IMG/VR virus record: IMGVR_UViG_3300042558_003569
Location: 1 to 30,966 of that record
DNA length: 30,966 bases
DNA from: a virus
Direction: 5' to 3' (one strand)
Under the pieces are notes generated by a model. That model saw nothing but the letters and a program-made list of their open reading frames with translations. It was not told where the DNA came from and made no database searches. The first letter of the stretch is position 1. Each line of letters begins with the position of its first letter. Positions 8,015 through 15,013 of the stretch are shown here, piece after piece. The translations under genes and the position numbers were made by a program.

Positions 8015-8593
8015 ATGGCTTATTTAATAGATAGAATTAATGCATCCCTACAAAAAGAGGGATTAACACCACGTACTCGAAAGTCACGTGATTGGCTTCG
8101 TTCGAAAGTTTCGGATTTAAAACCATCGAAACAATCGTTAATGAATGACATGACCAGACTGAGAGAAGGTACCATTATTGGCAAAATGTACTTTTACTTT
8201 TATGATCCGAAAACGAAGGATTCGTTGCCATATTACGATAGGTTCCCATTGGTTTTACCAATAGAACGTTACCAAGACGGTTTTCTAGGGCTGAATCTAC
8301 ACTACATTCACCCAAAGCAACGCATCATTCTTTTAGATAAACTAAGTGATTACGCCAATAATAACAAGTATGACGCATCGACAAGGTTACGATTAACGTA
8401 TCAAACTTTGAAGGCTGCATCTAAATTGTTCGAGGCACAACCTTGCATTAAGAGATATCTGTTTAACCATGTTCAGTCAAGATTCCTGGAAATTTCAGCA
8501 GGTGAATGGGACATTGCTGCGTTATTGCCAATGGAAAGTTTTGTTGGAGCTTCTACAAACAAAGTATATTCCGACTCAAGAAAGAAATTCTAA
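8015..8593 (+). CDS. Conserved T4-superfamily late protein (possibly gp2-like DNA end protector)
   Basis: This 192-residue basic protein has a recognisable central block: KMYFYFYDPKTKDSLPYYDR, then PLVLPIERYQDGFLGLNLHY. It ends with FLEISAGEWDIAALLPMESF and a DSRKKF tail. I remember this pattern from T4-like phages of aquatic bacteria, where it sits near gp4 and is labelled structural or DNA end protector (gp2). I cannot confirm which. The position between head completion gp4 and tube initiator gp54 supports a late morphogenesis role. Its stop overlaps the next start as TAATG. Confidence 0.75.
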   Translation: MAYLIDRINASLQKEGLTPRTRKSRDWLRSKVSDLKPSKQSLMNDMTRLREGTIIGKMYFYFYDPKTKDSLPYYDRFPLVLPIERYQDGFLGLNLHYIHPKQRIILLDKLSDYANNNKYDASTRLRLTYQTLKAASKLFEAQPCIKRYLFNHVQSRFLEISAGEWDIAALLPMESFVGASTNKVYSDSRKKF

Positions 8594-9336
8594 TGTCATT
8601 CGCCCCAAATTTATTCTTGTCTAACATTAAGGCAAAGGATGGTCTTGCTAGACCAAATCGTTTTCAGGTAATTCTACCAATACCAAAGTACATTGGCGAC
8701 TTTATCGAAACTGGTTTACTAGAAAAAATCCTCAATCTGCCAAATACAATTGCTACTGATGTGAGTGAGATATTGTCATCTTCATTTGGTGGACAATCAC
8801 CATCAGGTTATTCGAAGTCTTCCAATGCTTCAATCACACGTTATCTCTCAATGCAATGTGAAGCAGCTGAGCTTCCGGGTAAAACTTTGGGTACAACGGA
8901 AGTCAAGGTTTATGGTCCAGTATACAAAGTTCCATATCAAACACAATACACAGAAACTACACTTTCTTTTTTGTGTACGAATGATTTTTATGAGAGAAAG
9001 TTATTTGACCGTTGGATAGAAGCTATTATGCCAACCGACACAAACAATTTAAGATTTGCAAAAGACCAAGATTCTAGATATCTAACAAACATTAAAATTA
9101 TTCAGTATGATGATTTTATCAAACAAATTTATGCGGTAGAATTGATTGATGCTTTTCCAGTATCAATTGCCGCACAACCACTATCTTGGTCTGACGATAA
9201 TTTCCACAGACTGAGTGTTCAATTTGCTTATCAAAAATATAGAACAATTTATGAAGGCACATATGATTTGAAAGAGGCAGCTGCATCTATATTTGGTTCA
9301 TTTGCAGCATCCTCAATTTTTGGAAATAGAATTTAA
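8593..9336 (+). CDS. gp54: Baseplate tail-tube initiator, gp54-like (gp19 fold)
   Basis: A 247-residue protein with the tail-tube fold pattern. It reads ARPNRFQVILPIPKY, then CEAAELPGKTLGTTEVKVYG and KVPYQTQYTETTLSFLCTND. After that come YERKLFDRWIEAIMP and VELIDAFPVSIAAQPLSW, ending with HRLSVQFAYQKYRTI. gp19 (tube) and gp54 (initiator) share this fold. The length, the baseplate context and the lack of a neighbouring sheath gene favour gp54. I use the ATG at 8593, overlapping the previous stop, rather than the 29-codon upstream extension, which is only the other-frame reading of the 8015 gene. Confidence 0.8.
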   Translation: MSFAPNLFLSNIKAKDGLARPNRFQVILPIPKYIGDFIETGLLEKILNLPNTIATDVSEILSSSFGGQSPSGYSKSSNASITRYLSMQCEAAELPGKTLGTTEVKVYGPVYKVPYQTQYTETTLSFLCTNDFYERKLFDRWIEAIMPTDTNNLRFAKDQDSRYLTNIKIIQYDDFIKQIYAVELIDAFPVSIAAQPLSWSDDNFHRLSVQFAYQKYRTIYEGTYDLKEAAASIFGSFAASSIFGNRI

Positions 9337-9353
9337 TTTAAAATGGAGATAGA

Positions 9354-10085
9354 ATGTTACCTAAGATTGATACACCGTTATATGAAATAACTTTACCATT
9401 ATCTAAACAGAAGATAAAATTTAGACCTTTTTTGGTAAAAGAAGAAAAAATATTGTTGATGGCTATGGAGTCTGAAGAAGAGGAAGCCGTTCTATTAGCA
9501 ATTAAACAAATTGTTAATAATTGTTGCATAGACGATATTAATGTAGATGATTTGCCCATACTAGACTTGGAATATATGTTCTTACAATTGAGAGCAAGGT
9601 CTGTAGGTGAAATAATAGACTTGGAATACAAGTGCAATAATGAAGTTAAAGATGAAGAAGGACTAGACAAGCCTTGTAATCATGTCATTAAACTAAGTTT
9701 TAATGCTTTGGAAATTTATCCTGAACAAGATGAAAATCATTCTTGTAAAATTCAGTTAACACAAAAGCTTGGTGTGGTTATGAAATATCCAGATTTTAAG
9801 ATTATGGAAAAAATAAGAAATCTTAAAGAATCTGAAGTTTTAGGCAAATTAGTTTCAAGTAGCATAGATTATATTTACGATGAAGAATCGATTTATTATT
9901 CCAAAGATGTTGAAGAAAAAGAATTATTAGATTTCGTAGATAGTTTAACCAGAGACCAATTCCAAAAAATACAAGATTTTTTCGACAACATTCCTAAAAT
10001 GAAAAAGACACTGGATTTCAAATGTGGGAAATGCGGGTATCAGGAAGAGATGGTGTTGGAGGGATTACAAAGTTTTTTCGTATAA
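9354..10085 (+). CDS. gp26: gp26-like tail/baseplate hub assembly protein (zinc ribbon)
   Basis: A 243-residue protein of the T4 gp26 (T4_baseplate) family. The N-terminus has the family pattern PLSKQKIKFRPFLVKEEKIL, then MAMESEEEEAVLLAIKQIV and LPILDLEYMFLQLRARSVGE. Four cysteines (C94, C108, C224, C227; ending FKCGKCGYQEE) look like a split zinc ribbon. In T4, gp26 acts in hub assembly around the gp29 tape measure. The ATG is preceded by GGAGATAG, a strong ribosome-binding site. The last codons contain a T TTT TTC heptamer in phase, and the stop overlaps the next ATG (TAATG), so a longer frameshift product is possible. Confidence 0.88.
   Translation: MLPKIDTPLYEITLPLSKQKIKFRPFLVKEEKILLMAMESEEEEAVLLAIKQIVNNCCIDDINVDDLPILDLEYMFLQLRARSVGEIIDLEYKCNNEVKDEEGLDKPCNHVIKLSFNALEIYPEQDENHSCKIQLTQKLGVVMKYPDFKIMEKIRNLKESEVLGKLVSSSIDYIYDEESIYYSKDVEEKELLDFVDSLTRDQFQKIQDFFDNIPKMKKTLDFKCGKCGYQEEMVLEGLQSFFV
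10073..10079 (+). other. Predicted -1 ribosomal frameshift site (T TTT TTC)
   Basis: In the gp26 frame the codons are AGT TTT TTC GTA TAA, so TTTTTTC is an X XXY YYZ heptamer in exactly the right phase. A slip of -1 here reads on as CGT ATA ATG and then through the downstream 63-residue ORF. The product would be a gp26 fusion of about 307 residues with no stop in between. The region from 10022 is open in the -1 frame. A weak 6-bp ATAATG/CATTAT pairing (10082-10087 with 10112-10117) is the only downstream structure I see. Confidence 0.6.
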
Positions 10086-10276
10086 TGTTTAGGCACGATA
10101 GTTTAACGAATCATTATCAAACCAATTTTGCATTGATGCAACATCACAAATATAGTTTAAGTGATTTGGAAAAGATGGTGCCTTGGGAAAAAACGATGTA
10201 TGTTACTATGCTTTTGAGATTTATAGAAGAAGAAAATGAAAAGACCAAGCAACAAATTAACAGTAGAAAAAAATAA
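10085..10276 (+). CDS. Small gp51-like tail assembly chaperone / frameshift extension
   Basis: A 63-residue protein starting MFRHDSLTNHYQTNFALMQH, then HKYSLSDLEKMVPWEKTMYV. This resembles the short tail-assembly chaperone segments that follow the G-type gene in long-tailed phages: an aromatic or His-rich turn, then a W/P-x-E-helix pattern. T4 gp51 acts at this step. The ATG at 10085 overlaps the gp26 stop. The upstream extension to 10022 is only the -1 frame of gp26, although a frameshift would join it. The stop is 3 bp before the tape measure ATG. Confidence 0.72.
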   Translation: MFRHDSLTNHYQTNFALMQHHKYSLSDLEKMVPWEKTMYVTMLLRFIEEENEKTKQQINSRKK

Positions 10277-10279
10277 AAA

Positions 10280-12199
10280 ATGGCAACTTTTACCGATGTT
10301 TATAAACAAGAATTAAAATCAAAAGGGATATTAAGCTCCCTTGGTTCTGCAGCATTCAAAAGAACCAAAGAAAGATTGGATCCTAGGAACATGCTTTTTG
10401 GTGGCAGCGGTATGTTGGCCGCTTCTGGCCAAAAGATTTTCGGAAAAGGATATCAATCATTAGATAGAACGCCAGGTAAAAGATTAGCAGAATCTGGAAC
10501 ATTTAATGGAGAAATAAAGTCCGAGGTATTAAATTCTCTATTAATATCATCACAGAATCAAGAATCACAACTAACTATTATTGCAAAAAATACAATGAAT
10601 AGTAATGCAATGGCCAGAGACATGAACGTCATGCGTCAAAATATTATGAAGTTGGTGACTATGGGTGGCGGAAAAGCATCACGTGCATCAGATATGTTCT
10701 TTAGAGATTCAGCTGCAAGAGAAAACGCATATGAAAGTCAAATTGCAAAAAATAAATCAAAAACATCTCCAACTGTAGTAAACAAACCAGGCGAATCCGA
10801 AGGCGGAAATAAAGGAATAATGGGTGCGTTATTGGGAATAGGATCAACAATCGCAACTGCAGTAACCGGAGCATTAAGTTCAATACCAAGTTTACTTTTG
10901 AGTATTTTTTCGGCCGAAAACATAGGAAAAATACTTGGACTTGGTTCAGCTGCTCTATCAGGATTAGGTACTGTGTTTCGTTTGTTATTGCCAATAATAT
11001 CAAATCCCGTGTTCTTAGCTCTTGCTGGTGCATTAGTTAGTGCGAAATGGTTGATGGATTTATTAGATAGAAAAAATGCAGAAGCTAATACACCAGAAAA
11101 AATACAAGGAAGAGTGGAAAATAATGAAGGAAGTAATGCTGCTAAAGGTGCTGCTGATACAGCGTCCAGAAAAATAGACCAAGGACTAAGAGATGTTGCT
11201 TCAGGTAATTATACTGACCAACAAGTTCAATTATACACTGGAGGAGTAGAATTACCTGATCGTACAGTTGTTGGTGGAATAAAATCAAAAAAAGAATTAC
11301 AAGACGCAATCAAAAAAGCTGATAGTGAAGGCAAAAAAATGATTGATATTGGAGGTCCGACTGCCGCCGAGCAAGCAAAAGAAGTTCGCATGGGTCCGGC
11401 TCCAACTAAAATGACTTTGTTGGATGCAATTGCAAAAGGCGAATCTGCTAGTGCTGGTGGTTATGATGCAATGAATCAAGGAACAGTCGGTACTGCTGGC
11501 AAAGTTATAGGTTCTGGTAATTCAGAAAAAATTATTGGCAAAAAATTAACTGATATGACTATTGGTGAAATAATGGACAGAGCAGCCAAACCATCAGATA
11601 ATGCACAAAAGAGAAAAGCTGACGGATTAATATTTGCTGCGGGAAAATATCAAATAGTTCCTAAAACTCTAAAAGGTTTAATAGATGCTGGAATTGCTAG
11701 CAGAGATGAAAAATTTAGTCCAGAAGTTCAAGATAGATTAGGAATGGAATTAATTAGACAAACTGGTGCTTTAAAAATGGCATCGGAAGGAAGGTATGAT
11801 GATGCTCAAAACGCTTTAGCTAAAGTTTGGGCAGGAATTCCTTTAGCTACAGACACAATGAATAAAGAAACTGGCCGAATGATGAAAGCCGGACAATCTT
11901 TCTGGGCTGGTCCAGGAAATAAGTCTAGCGCCGCATCAGGAAAAGATGTTCGATCTTCTTTAATGGCTTTTACTAACCAAGTTGGAAGTACCTTAAGTGA
12001 AACTACAGCCGAAGCAGCAAGATTGAATATGCAAGCTGCAACACAATCACAATCAGCACCAATTGTCGTCAATCAACAGGCGGCTGCACCACAATCAAGA
12101 AGTGTAAACCAAGGTTCAACTGCTTCAGCATATAATATCGATATGTTACCTGAAATCTGGAAATTAAATATTCTAAGACCTGGTGGTATTGGTGCATAA
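10280..12199 (+). CDS. gp29: Tape measure protein with muramidase-like domain (gp29 position)
   Basis: A 639-residue protein (T4 gp29 is 590). Residues 1-170 are polar and helical. Residues 179-260 are Gly/Ala-rich and hydrophobic with about three membrane-type segments (IGSTIATAVTGALSSI, NPVFLALAGALV), as in tape measures. Residues 376-545 look like a lysozyme-superfamily domain: LLDAIAKGESAS with likely catalytic E388, IFAAGKYQIVPKTLKGLID, then FSPEVQDRLGMELI. The tail is Gln/Ser-rich. The domain would open the peptidoglycan during DNA entry, a task done by gp5 in T4. It follows two chaperone-like genes as lambda H follows G and T. The ATG 10280 has no obvious Shine-Dalgarno sequence. Confidence 0.85.
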   Translation: MATFTDVYKQELKSKGILSSLGSAAFKRTKERLDPRNMLFGGSGMLAASGQKIFGKGYQSLDRTPGKRLAESGTFNGEIKSEVLNSLLISSQNQESQLTIIAKNTMNSNAMARDMNVMRQNIMKLVTMGGGKASRASDMFFRDSAARENAYESQIAKNKSKTSPTVVNKPGESEGGNKGIMGALLGIGSTIATAVTGALSSIPSLLLSIFSAENIGKILGLGSAALSGLGTVFRLLLPIISNPVFLALAGALVSAKWLMDLLDRKNAEANTPEKIQGRVENNEGSNAAKGAADTASRKIDQGLRDVASGNYTDQQVQLYTGGVELPDRTVVGGIKSKKELQDAIKKADSEGKKMIDIGGPTAAEQAKEVRMGPAPTKMTLLDAIAKGESASAGGYDAMNQGTVGTAGKVIGSGNSEKIIGKKLTDMTIGEIMDRAAKPSDNAQKRKADGLIFAAGKYQIVPKTLKGLIDAGIASRDEKFSPEVQDRLGMELIRQTGALKMASEGRYDDAQNALAKVWAGIPLATDTMNKETGRMMKAGQSFWAGPGNKSSAASGKDVRSSLMAFTNQVGSTLSETTAEAARLNMQAATQSQSAPIVVNQQAAAPQSRSVNQGSTASAYNIDMLPEIWKLNILRPGGIGA

Positions 12200-12221
12200 A
12201 AAACCCCGCACTAGGCGGGGT
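12198..12221 (-). terminator. Rho-independent terminator after gp32
   Basis: A 7-bp stem (ACCCCGC with GCGGGGT, 12203-12209 and 12215-12221) with a 5-nt loop is followed on the minus strand by six U (12203-12198). It ends transcription coming from gp32. On the plus strand the hairpin lacks a U-tract and starts 3 bp after the tape measure stop, so it may stabilise or weakly stop the convergent plus transcript. Confidence 0.92.
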
Positions 12222-12243
12222 CTAAACGTTCAATAAAGAGAGT

Positions 12244-13128
12244 TTATTCTTCAGCGAGAGACTTGAAATATTCCAAGTCATCATCTCCACCAATGTCAAC
12301 TGGTGTTGAACGTGGTGCAAACTTAGCTGCGGGTGGTGAGAGGTCGATAGATTCAGCAGTAGTTGAAGGTGCAATGCCTTCAAAGCCCAATACTTTATCC
12401 AAACGAGTCTTCAATTGGTTGTATGGTTTAAACAACTTTGGTTCAGTAAATTCCTTGAGAGAATATTCTTTCTTCCAAATTGTTTCCAACTCAGCATCAT
12501 CTTCAGACAAGGCAGACTTGCTAGCAAATTCTGATTTGTCATAATTACGATAACCTTCAACATTACGAATCTTCAACTTGAAGTTAGCACCTTCCCATAA
12601 ATCAAATGGGTTGATAGGTGTTTCATCAGCGAATTCGGGATTCATCGCTTCATTAATCTTGTCGAAAATTTTCTTACCGAATTTGAACAAGCGAACCTGT
12701 CCTTCGTTTGACGGATTACTTGGATCAGAAACGATCAAAATATTTGTCATGTAAGTTAGTTTACGTTTTTGCTTACGTGCGATATCTTTGTTGGCTTCGA
12801 TACCAGAATTCCAAAGTGTGTTATTGTGTTCGCACACAGGACACTTATCATTCAAAGTAGTCAAACAGTTATCAATGAACCAACCGCCAGGTCCCTGAAA
12901 TCCGTGTGTGAATACTCTAACCCATGGCAAAGCATCATCACCATCGATAGCAGGACTTGGCAAGAAACGAATTACTGCCATGCCGTTGCCAGCTTTGTCA
13001 ACTTCTGGTTGCCAGAATCTGGTATCATCTTTTGATCCGGCTTCTGCGGGAGTGCCGGTTGCTTCAATCGCTTTTGACAACTTGTCGAAATTGTCACGAT
13101 TGCGCTTAAGATTTGCAAATGAACTCAT
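12244..13128 (-). CDS. gp32: Single-stranded DNA-binding protein gp32
   Basis: A 294-residue protein (T4 gp32 is 301). The basic N-terminus (FANLKRNRDNF) corresponds to the cooperative-binding B domain. The core contains DTRFWQPEVDKAGNGMAVIR and a zinc site with H75, C88, C96 and C99 (THGF, DNC, KCPVC). It continues GPGGWFIDNC and FDLWEGANFKLKIRNVEGY. The C-terminus is the acidic tail (GGDDDLEYFKSLAEE) that contacts replication partners. gp32 coats ssDNA during replication and recombination. Ribosome-binding site AAGGAAA lies 5 nt from the ATG. The AU-rich unstructured leader would suit gp32-type translational autocontrol. A strong terminator follows. Confidence 0.97.
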   Translation of the reverse strand: MSSFANLKRNRDNFDKLSKAIEATGTPAEAGSKDDTRFWQPEVDKAGNGMAVIRFLPSPAIDGDDALPWVRVFTHGFQGPGGWFIDNCLTTLNDKCPVCEHNNTLWNSGIEANKDIARKQKRKLTYMTNILIVSDPSNPSNEGQVRLFKFGKKIFDKINEAMNPEFADETPINPFDLWEGANFKLKIRNVEGYRNYDKSEFASKSALSEDDAELETIWKKEYSLKEFTEPKLFKPYNQLKTRLDKVLGFEGIAPSTTAESIDLSPPAAKFAPRSTPVDIGGDDDLEYFKSLAEE

Positions 13129-13195
13129 ATATATTTCCTTGTATAATTTGTATTACGTTGTATAGTTTTTTTGTCCACATTATCATAATATAGAC
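13129..13195 (-). promoter_or_regulatory. AU-rich gp32 leader region
   Basis: The 67-bp gap upstream of gp32 reads on the minus strand as an A/U-rich tract (GGACAAAAAAACTATACAAC, then AATACAAATTATACAAGG) with little hairpin potential before the ATG. T4 gp32 represses its own mRNA by binding such an unstructured leader. A weak TGGACA-17-AATACA promoter could also lie here. Function is inferred, not shown. Confidence 0.3.
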
Positions 13196-13702
13196 TTATA
13201 TAGGCGACCTGTCCAGAAGTTTATCCAACATCATTAAAGTATTACCTATATCTTTGTGATGTACACCGATACCACCAGCGGCGATAAACCCCTGTATAAC
13301 ATCATGTGTATCATCAATCAATACCGATTCTGGTGTGGCATATTCGGCTTTCGCTTTACGTCCAGAAACAATATTGGCTTTGAATGGAATGCCTTTATCA
13401 CGCAACCATTCAATTTTTTGCTCAGCAACTTCTCGGTGATATTTTTGACCACCAGAAGATGAAAGAATCTCTACCTCGACTTCATTTTCATGTTGATATT
13501 GTGTAATGTACGTCAACAAGTCTCGACCACCTGTCCACCAGTCCAATGTTTTAAATTGTTCTGATTGCACAAAATGATCCCAATTCACATTAAAGTCTTT
13601 CCGATCCCGCATAGAACCAGGTAACTCATCATATAGTTCAAGGTACCGGCGATCAAAGTTACACAGAACGCCGTCCATATCGAGGTAGATTTTTTTTATC
13701 AT
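13196..13702 (-). CDS. HAD-superfamily 5'-nucleotidase-like phosphatase
   Basis: A 168-residue HAD protein. Motif I is IYLDMDGVLCNFD, with nucleophile D8 and acid/base D10. Motif II is EILSSSGG. The conserved lysine lies in SGRKAKAEYA, and motif IV is VLIDDTHDVI. The fold resembles the 5'(3')-deoxyribonucleotidase (NT5C) group found in many large phages, which could adjust dNMP pools. It overlaps the gp59 gene by 4 nt and stands between gp59 and gp32, which are neighbours in T4, so it has been inserted into a conserved replication operon. The substrate is not determined by the sequence. Confidence 0.85.
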   Translation of the reverse strand: MIKKIYLDMDGVLCNFDRRYLELYDELPGSMRDRKDFNVNWDHFVQSEQFKTLDWWTGGRDLLTYITQYQHENEVEVEILSSSGGQKYHREVAEQKIEWLRDKGIPFKANIVSGRKAKAEYATPESVLIDDTHDVIQGFIAAGGIGVHHKDIGNTLMMLDKLLDRSPI

Positions 13703-14289
13703 ATCATCTTCTTTAGAATAAGTTTATATTTTAACACATCTTGTGGCAGAAATGTGGCATACTTGAGCAATCTTAACCGAAATTCTGGCCACCGAATAGT
13801 ATCGGCAATCCGTGCATTCCAGTTAGGTTCAAAACCAAGTATCTTATTGAGTATGCACAAAGTTTCAATTTGTGTAACCTTCTGCATAGTCTTACGTAAT
13901 ATCACAGGATAGTCACCGTCATTCACTTTGAACAAATCGTTTGGATTGTCGCATCCATCAAATAGTGTGTGACAATCATTTTCGAAAAAGTACGATAGTG
14001 ATTGTAACACCTTTTGGTGAGTCTTGTAATTGATATCTGCTTCTTCAGTTAACAAATCACCAGCCCAAGTGTTAGGTTTCTCAACCAAGTTGGACACGAA
14101 AAATAATTCCATGTCTTCCTTGTTTGTATACTTCCTTGACAACTTGTGAAAGTGGTATTTGTCACGCCTATTCTCAAATGCATCAACTGAGATGTTACTC
14201 TTACCATTATATTTAAAGTAATCGTAAGATTCTCGGTTGAAGTGCAGTTTTAAAGAATTGAATAACGCAAATGTTTCATAACCAGTCAT
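13699..14289 (-). CDS. gp59: Helicase loader gp59
   Basis: A 196-residue protein (T4 gp59 is 217). The diagnostic part is RRDKYHFHKLSRKYTNKEDM, then LFFVSNLVEKPNTWAGDLL, which aligns well with T4 gp59 (RRDKYFFQKLS, FISNLVANQDAWIGD). The N-terminus (GYETFALFNSLKLHF) and the helical C-terminus also fit. gp59 loads the gp41 helicase onto gp32-covered forks and recombination intermediates. It overlaps gp33 upstream and the HAD gene downstream by 4 nt each (ATGA type), in the same order 33-59 as in T4. Confidence 0.93.
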   Translation of the reverse strand: MTGYETFALFNSLKLHFNRESYDYFKYNGKSNISVDAFENRRDKYHFHKLSRKYTNKEDMELFFVSNLVEKPNTWAGDLLTEEADINYKTHQKVLQSLSYFFENDCHTLFDGCDNPNDLFKVNDGDYPVILRKTMQKVTQIETLCILNKILGFEPNWNARIADTIRWPEFRLRLLKYATFLPQDVLKYKLILKKMI

Positions 14290-14510
14290 ATGGGTAAACG
14301 AGATTTCTTCACTTTCAACATATTCAAATCGGAAGCCAACAATTCAATTTTCGATTTTAAATTCGAATTAATTAATGTTGCGGCGACTTCCGTTTCAAGA
14401 CCCGTTTCTGCACAATACTCAACTATAGCTTCAAGATGATTGATGTTTCTTTCGGAGACGAATCTATCAATCTCCACAGAAAACGTCTTCATTTCTTCTT
14501 TAGTTGGCAT
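14286..14510 (-). CDS. gp33: Late transcription coactivator gp33
   Basis: A 74-residue protein of the phage late-transcription coactivator family; it is shorter than T4 gp33 (112). The pattern FSVEIDRFVSERNINHLEAI, then VEYCAETGLETEVAATLINS and LKSKIELLASDLNMLK is what I recall of gp33 in T4-like aquatic phages. The protein bridges the RNA polymerase beta flap and the sliding clamp and works with the gp55 sigma at TATAAATA promoters, which are present in this window. The ATG overlaps the dsbA stop, and the stop overlaps gp59. Confidence 0.87.
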   Translation of the reverse strand: MPTKEEMKTFSVEIDRFVSERNINHLEAIVEYCAETGLETEVAATLINSNLKSKIELLASDLNMLKVKKSRLPI

Positions 14511-14782
14511 TATTTCACAATCGTTTCGTACAACTGTTCAAATTGTTCGTGCGTAGCCACTTCTTCATCATAGTTTTGCTTATGATAAACTTTGACCAAA
14601 CGTTGAACGACCTGTTTGGGTAATTTCAAATCATCTGAAACTTTTTTCACTGCTTCTTTAATGAAGTCTTTTTCTCCGTCCATTCGTGTCATAGAATTTG
14701 AACACTCTTGTACAGCATCCAACAATTTCTTGCGGTCTGCTTCATTAGAGATTTGATTAATGCTAAATTGTTTCACTGCCAT
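14510..14782 (-). CDS. dsbA: dsDNA-binding protein DsbA, late transcription
   Basis: A 90-residue protein (T4 DsbA is 89). Central and C-terminal parts match T4 DsbA in pattern: DFIKEAVKKVSDDLKLPKQV, then QRLVKVYHKQNYDE, and a QLYETIVK end corresponding to T4 LYDTVF. DsbA binds double-stranded DNA and helps late transcription in T4. The strong ribosome-binding site TTAGGAG lies 7 nt before ATG. First gene of the dsbA-33-59-HAD-32 run. Confidence 0.9.
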   Translation of the reverse strand: MAVKQFSINQISNEADRKKLLDAVQECSNSMTRMDGEKDFIKEAVKKVSDDLKLPKQVVQRLVKVYHKQNYDEEVATHEQFEQLYETIVK

Positions 14783-14796
14783 AATATACTCCTAAA

Positions 14797-15012
14797 TTAT
14801 TTCTTTGTTGCTGCCATTGTGATGCAAACCGGATTAGCTCCAGTTTCATATGCACACTTAACAGACAATGGATCAACGCCTTTTGTAATAGCGGCTTCGA
14901 TGTTTTTGGCCATGTTATTACGGTCGTTTAAATTATACATGAATCCTCCAACGATTGTGGTACACAATACGATTGTTATAGAAACACATATAGTGATAAG
15001 GTCTTTGTTCAT
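14797..15012 (-). CDS. Small single-span membrane protein
   Basis: A 71-residue protein: MNKDLITICVSITIVLCTTI begins one transmembrane segment (about residues 5-26). A short soluble tail follows with AAITKGVDPLSVKCAYETGA and NPVCITMAA, including two cysteines. The ATG at 15012 follows AAAGGAGTTATTTAAT, an excellent ribosome-binding site. The frame is open further upstream but only as the shadow of the endolysin gene. I recall similar small proteins in other T4-like phages, without a known function. Directly after an endolysin gene, a lysis role (holin or spanin-like) is possible but unproven. Confidence 0.8.
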   Translation of the reverse strand: MNKDLITICVSITIVLCTTIVGGFMYNLNDRNNMAKNIEAAITKGVDPLSVKCAYETGANPVCITMAATKK

Positions 15013-15013
15013 A

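Noticed and set aside
8506-8592. 29-codon N-terminal extension of the gp54-like gene
   Set aside because: It is the other-frame reading of the conserved end of the 8015 gene. The TAATG overlap gives the natural start.
12203-12221. Terminator of the tape measure transcript on the plus strand
   Set aside because: The hairpin is followed by TCTAAACG on that strand, with no U-tract. It is a proper terminator only for gp32.
12263-12544. Plus-strand open frames opposite gp32 and other long genes
   Set aside because: They mirror strongly conserved minus-strand genes, have no ribosome-binding site and no recognisable pattern.
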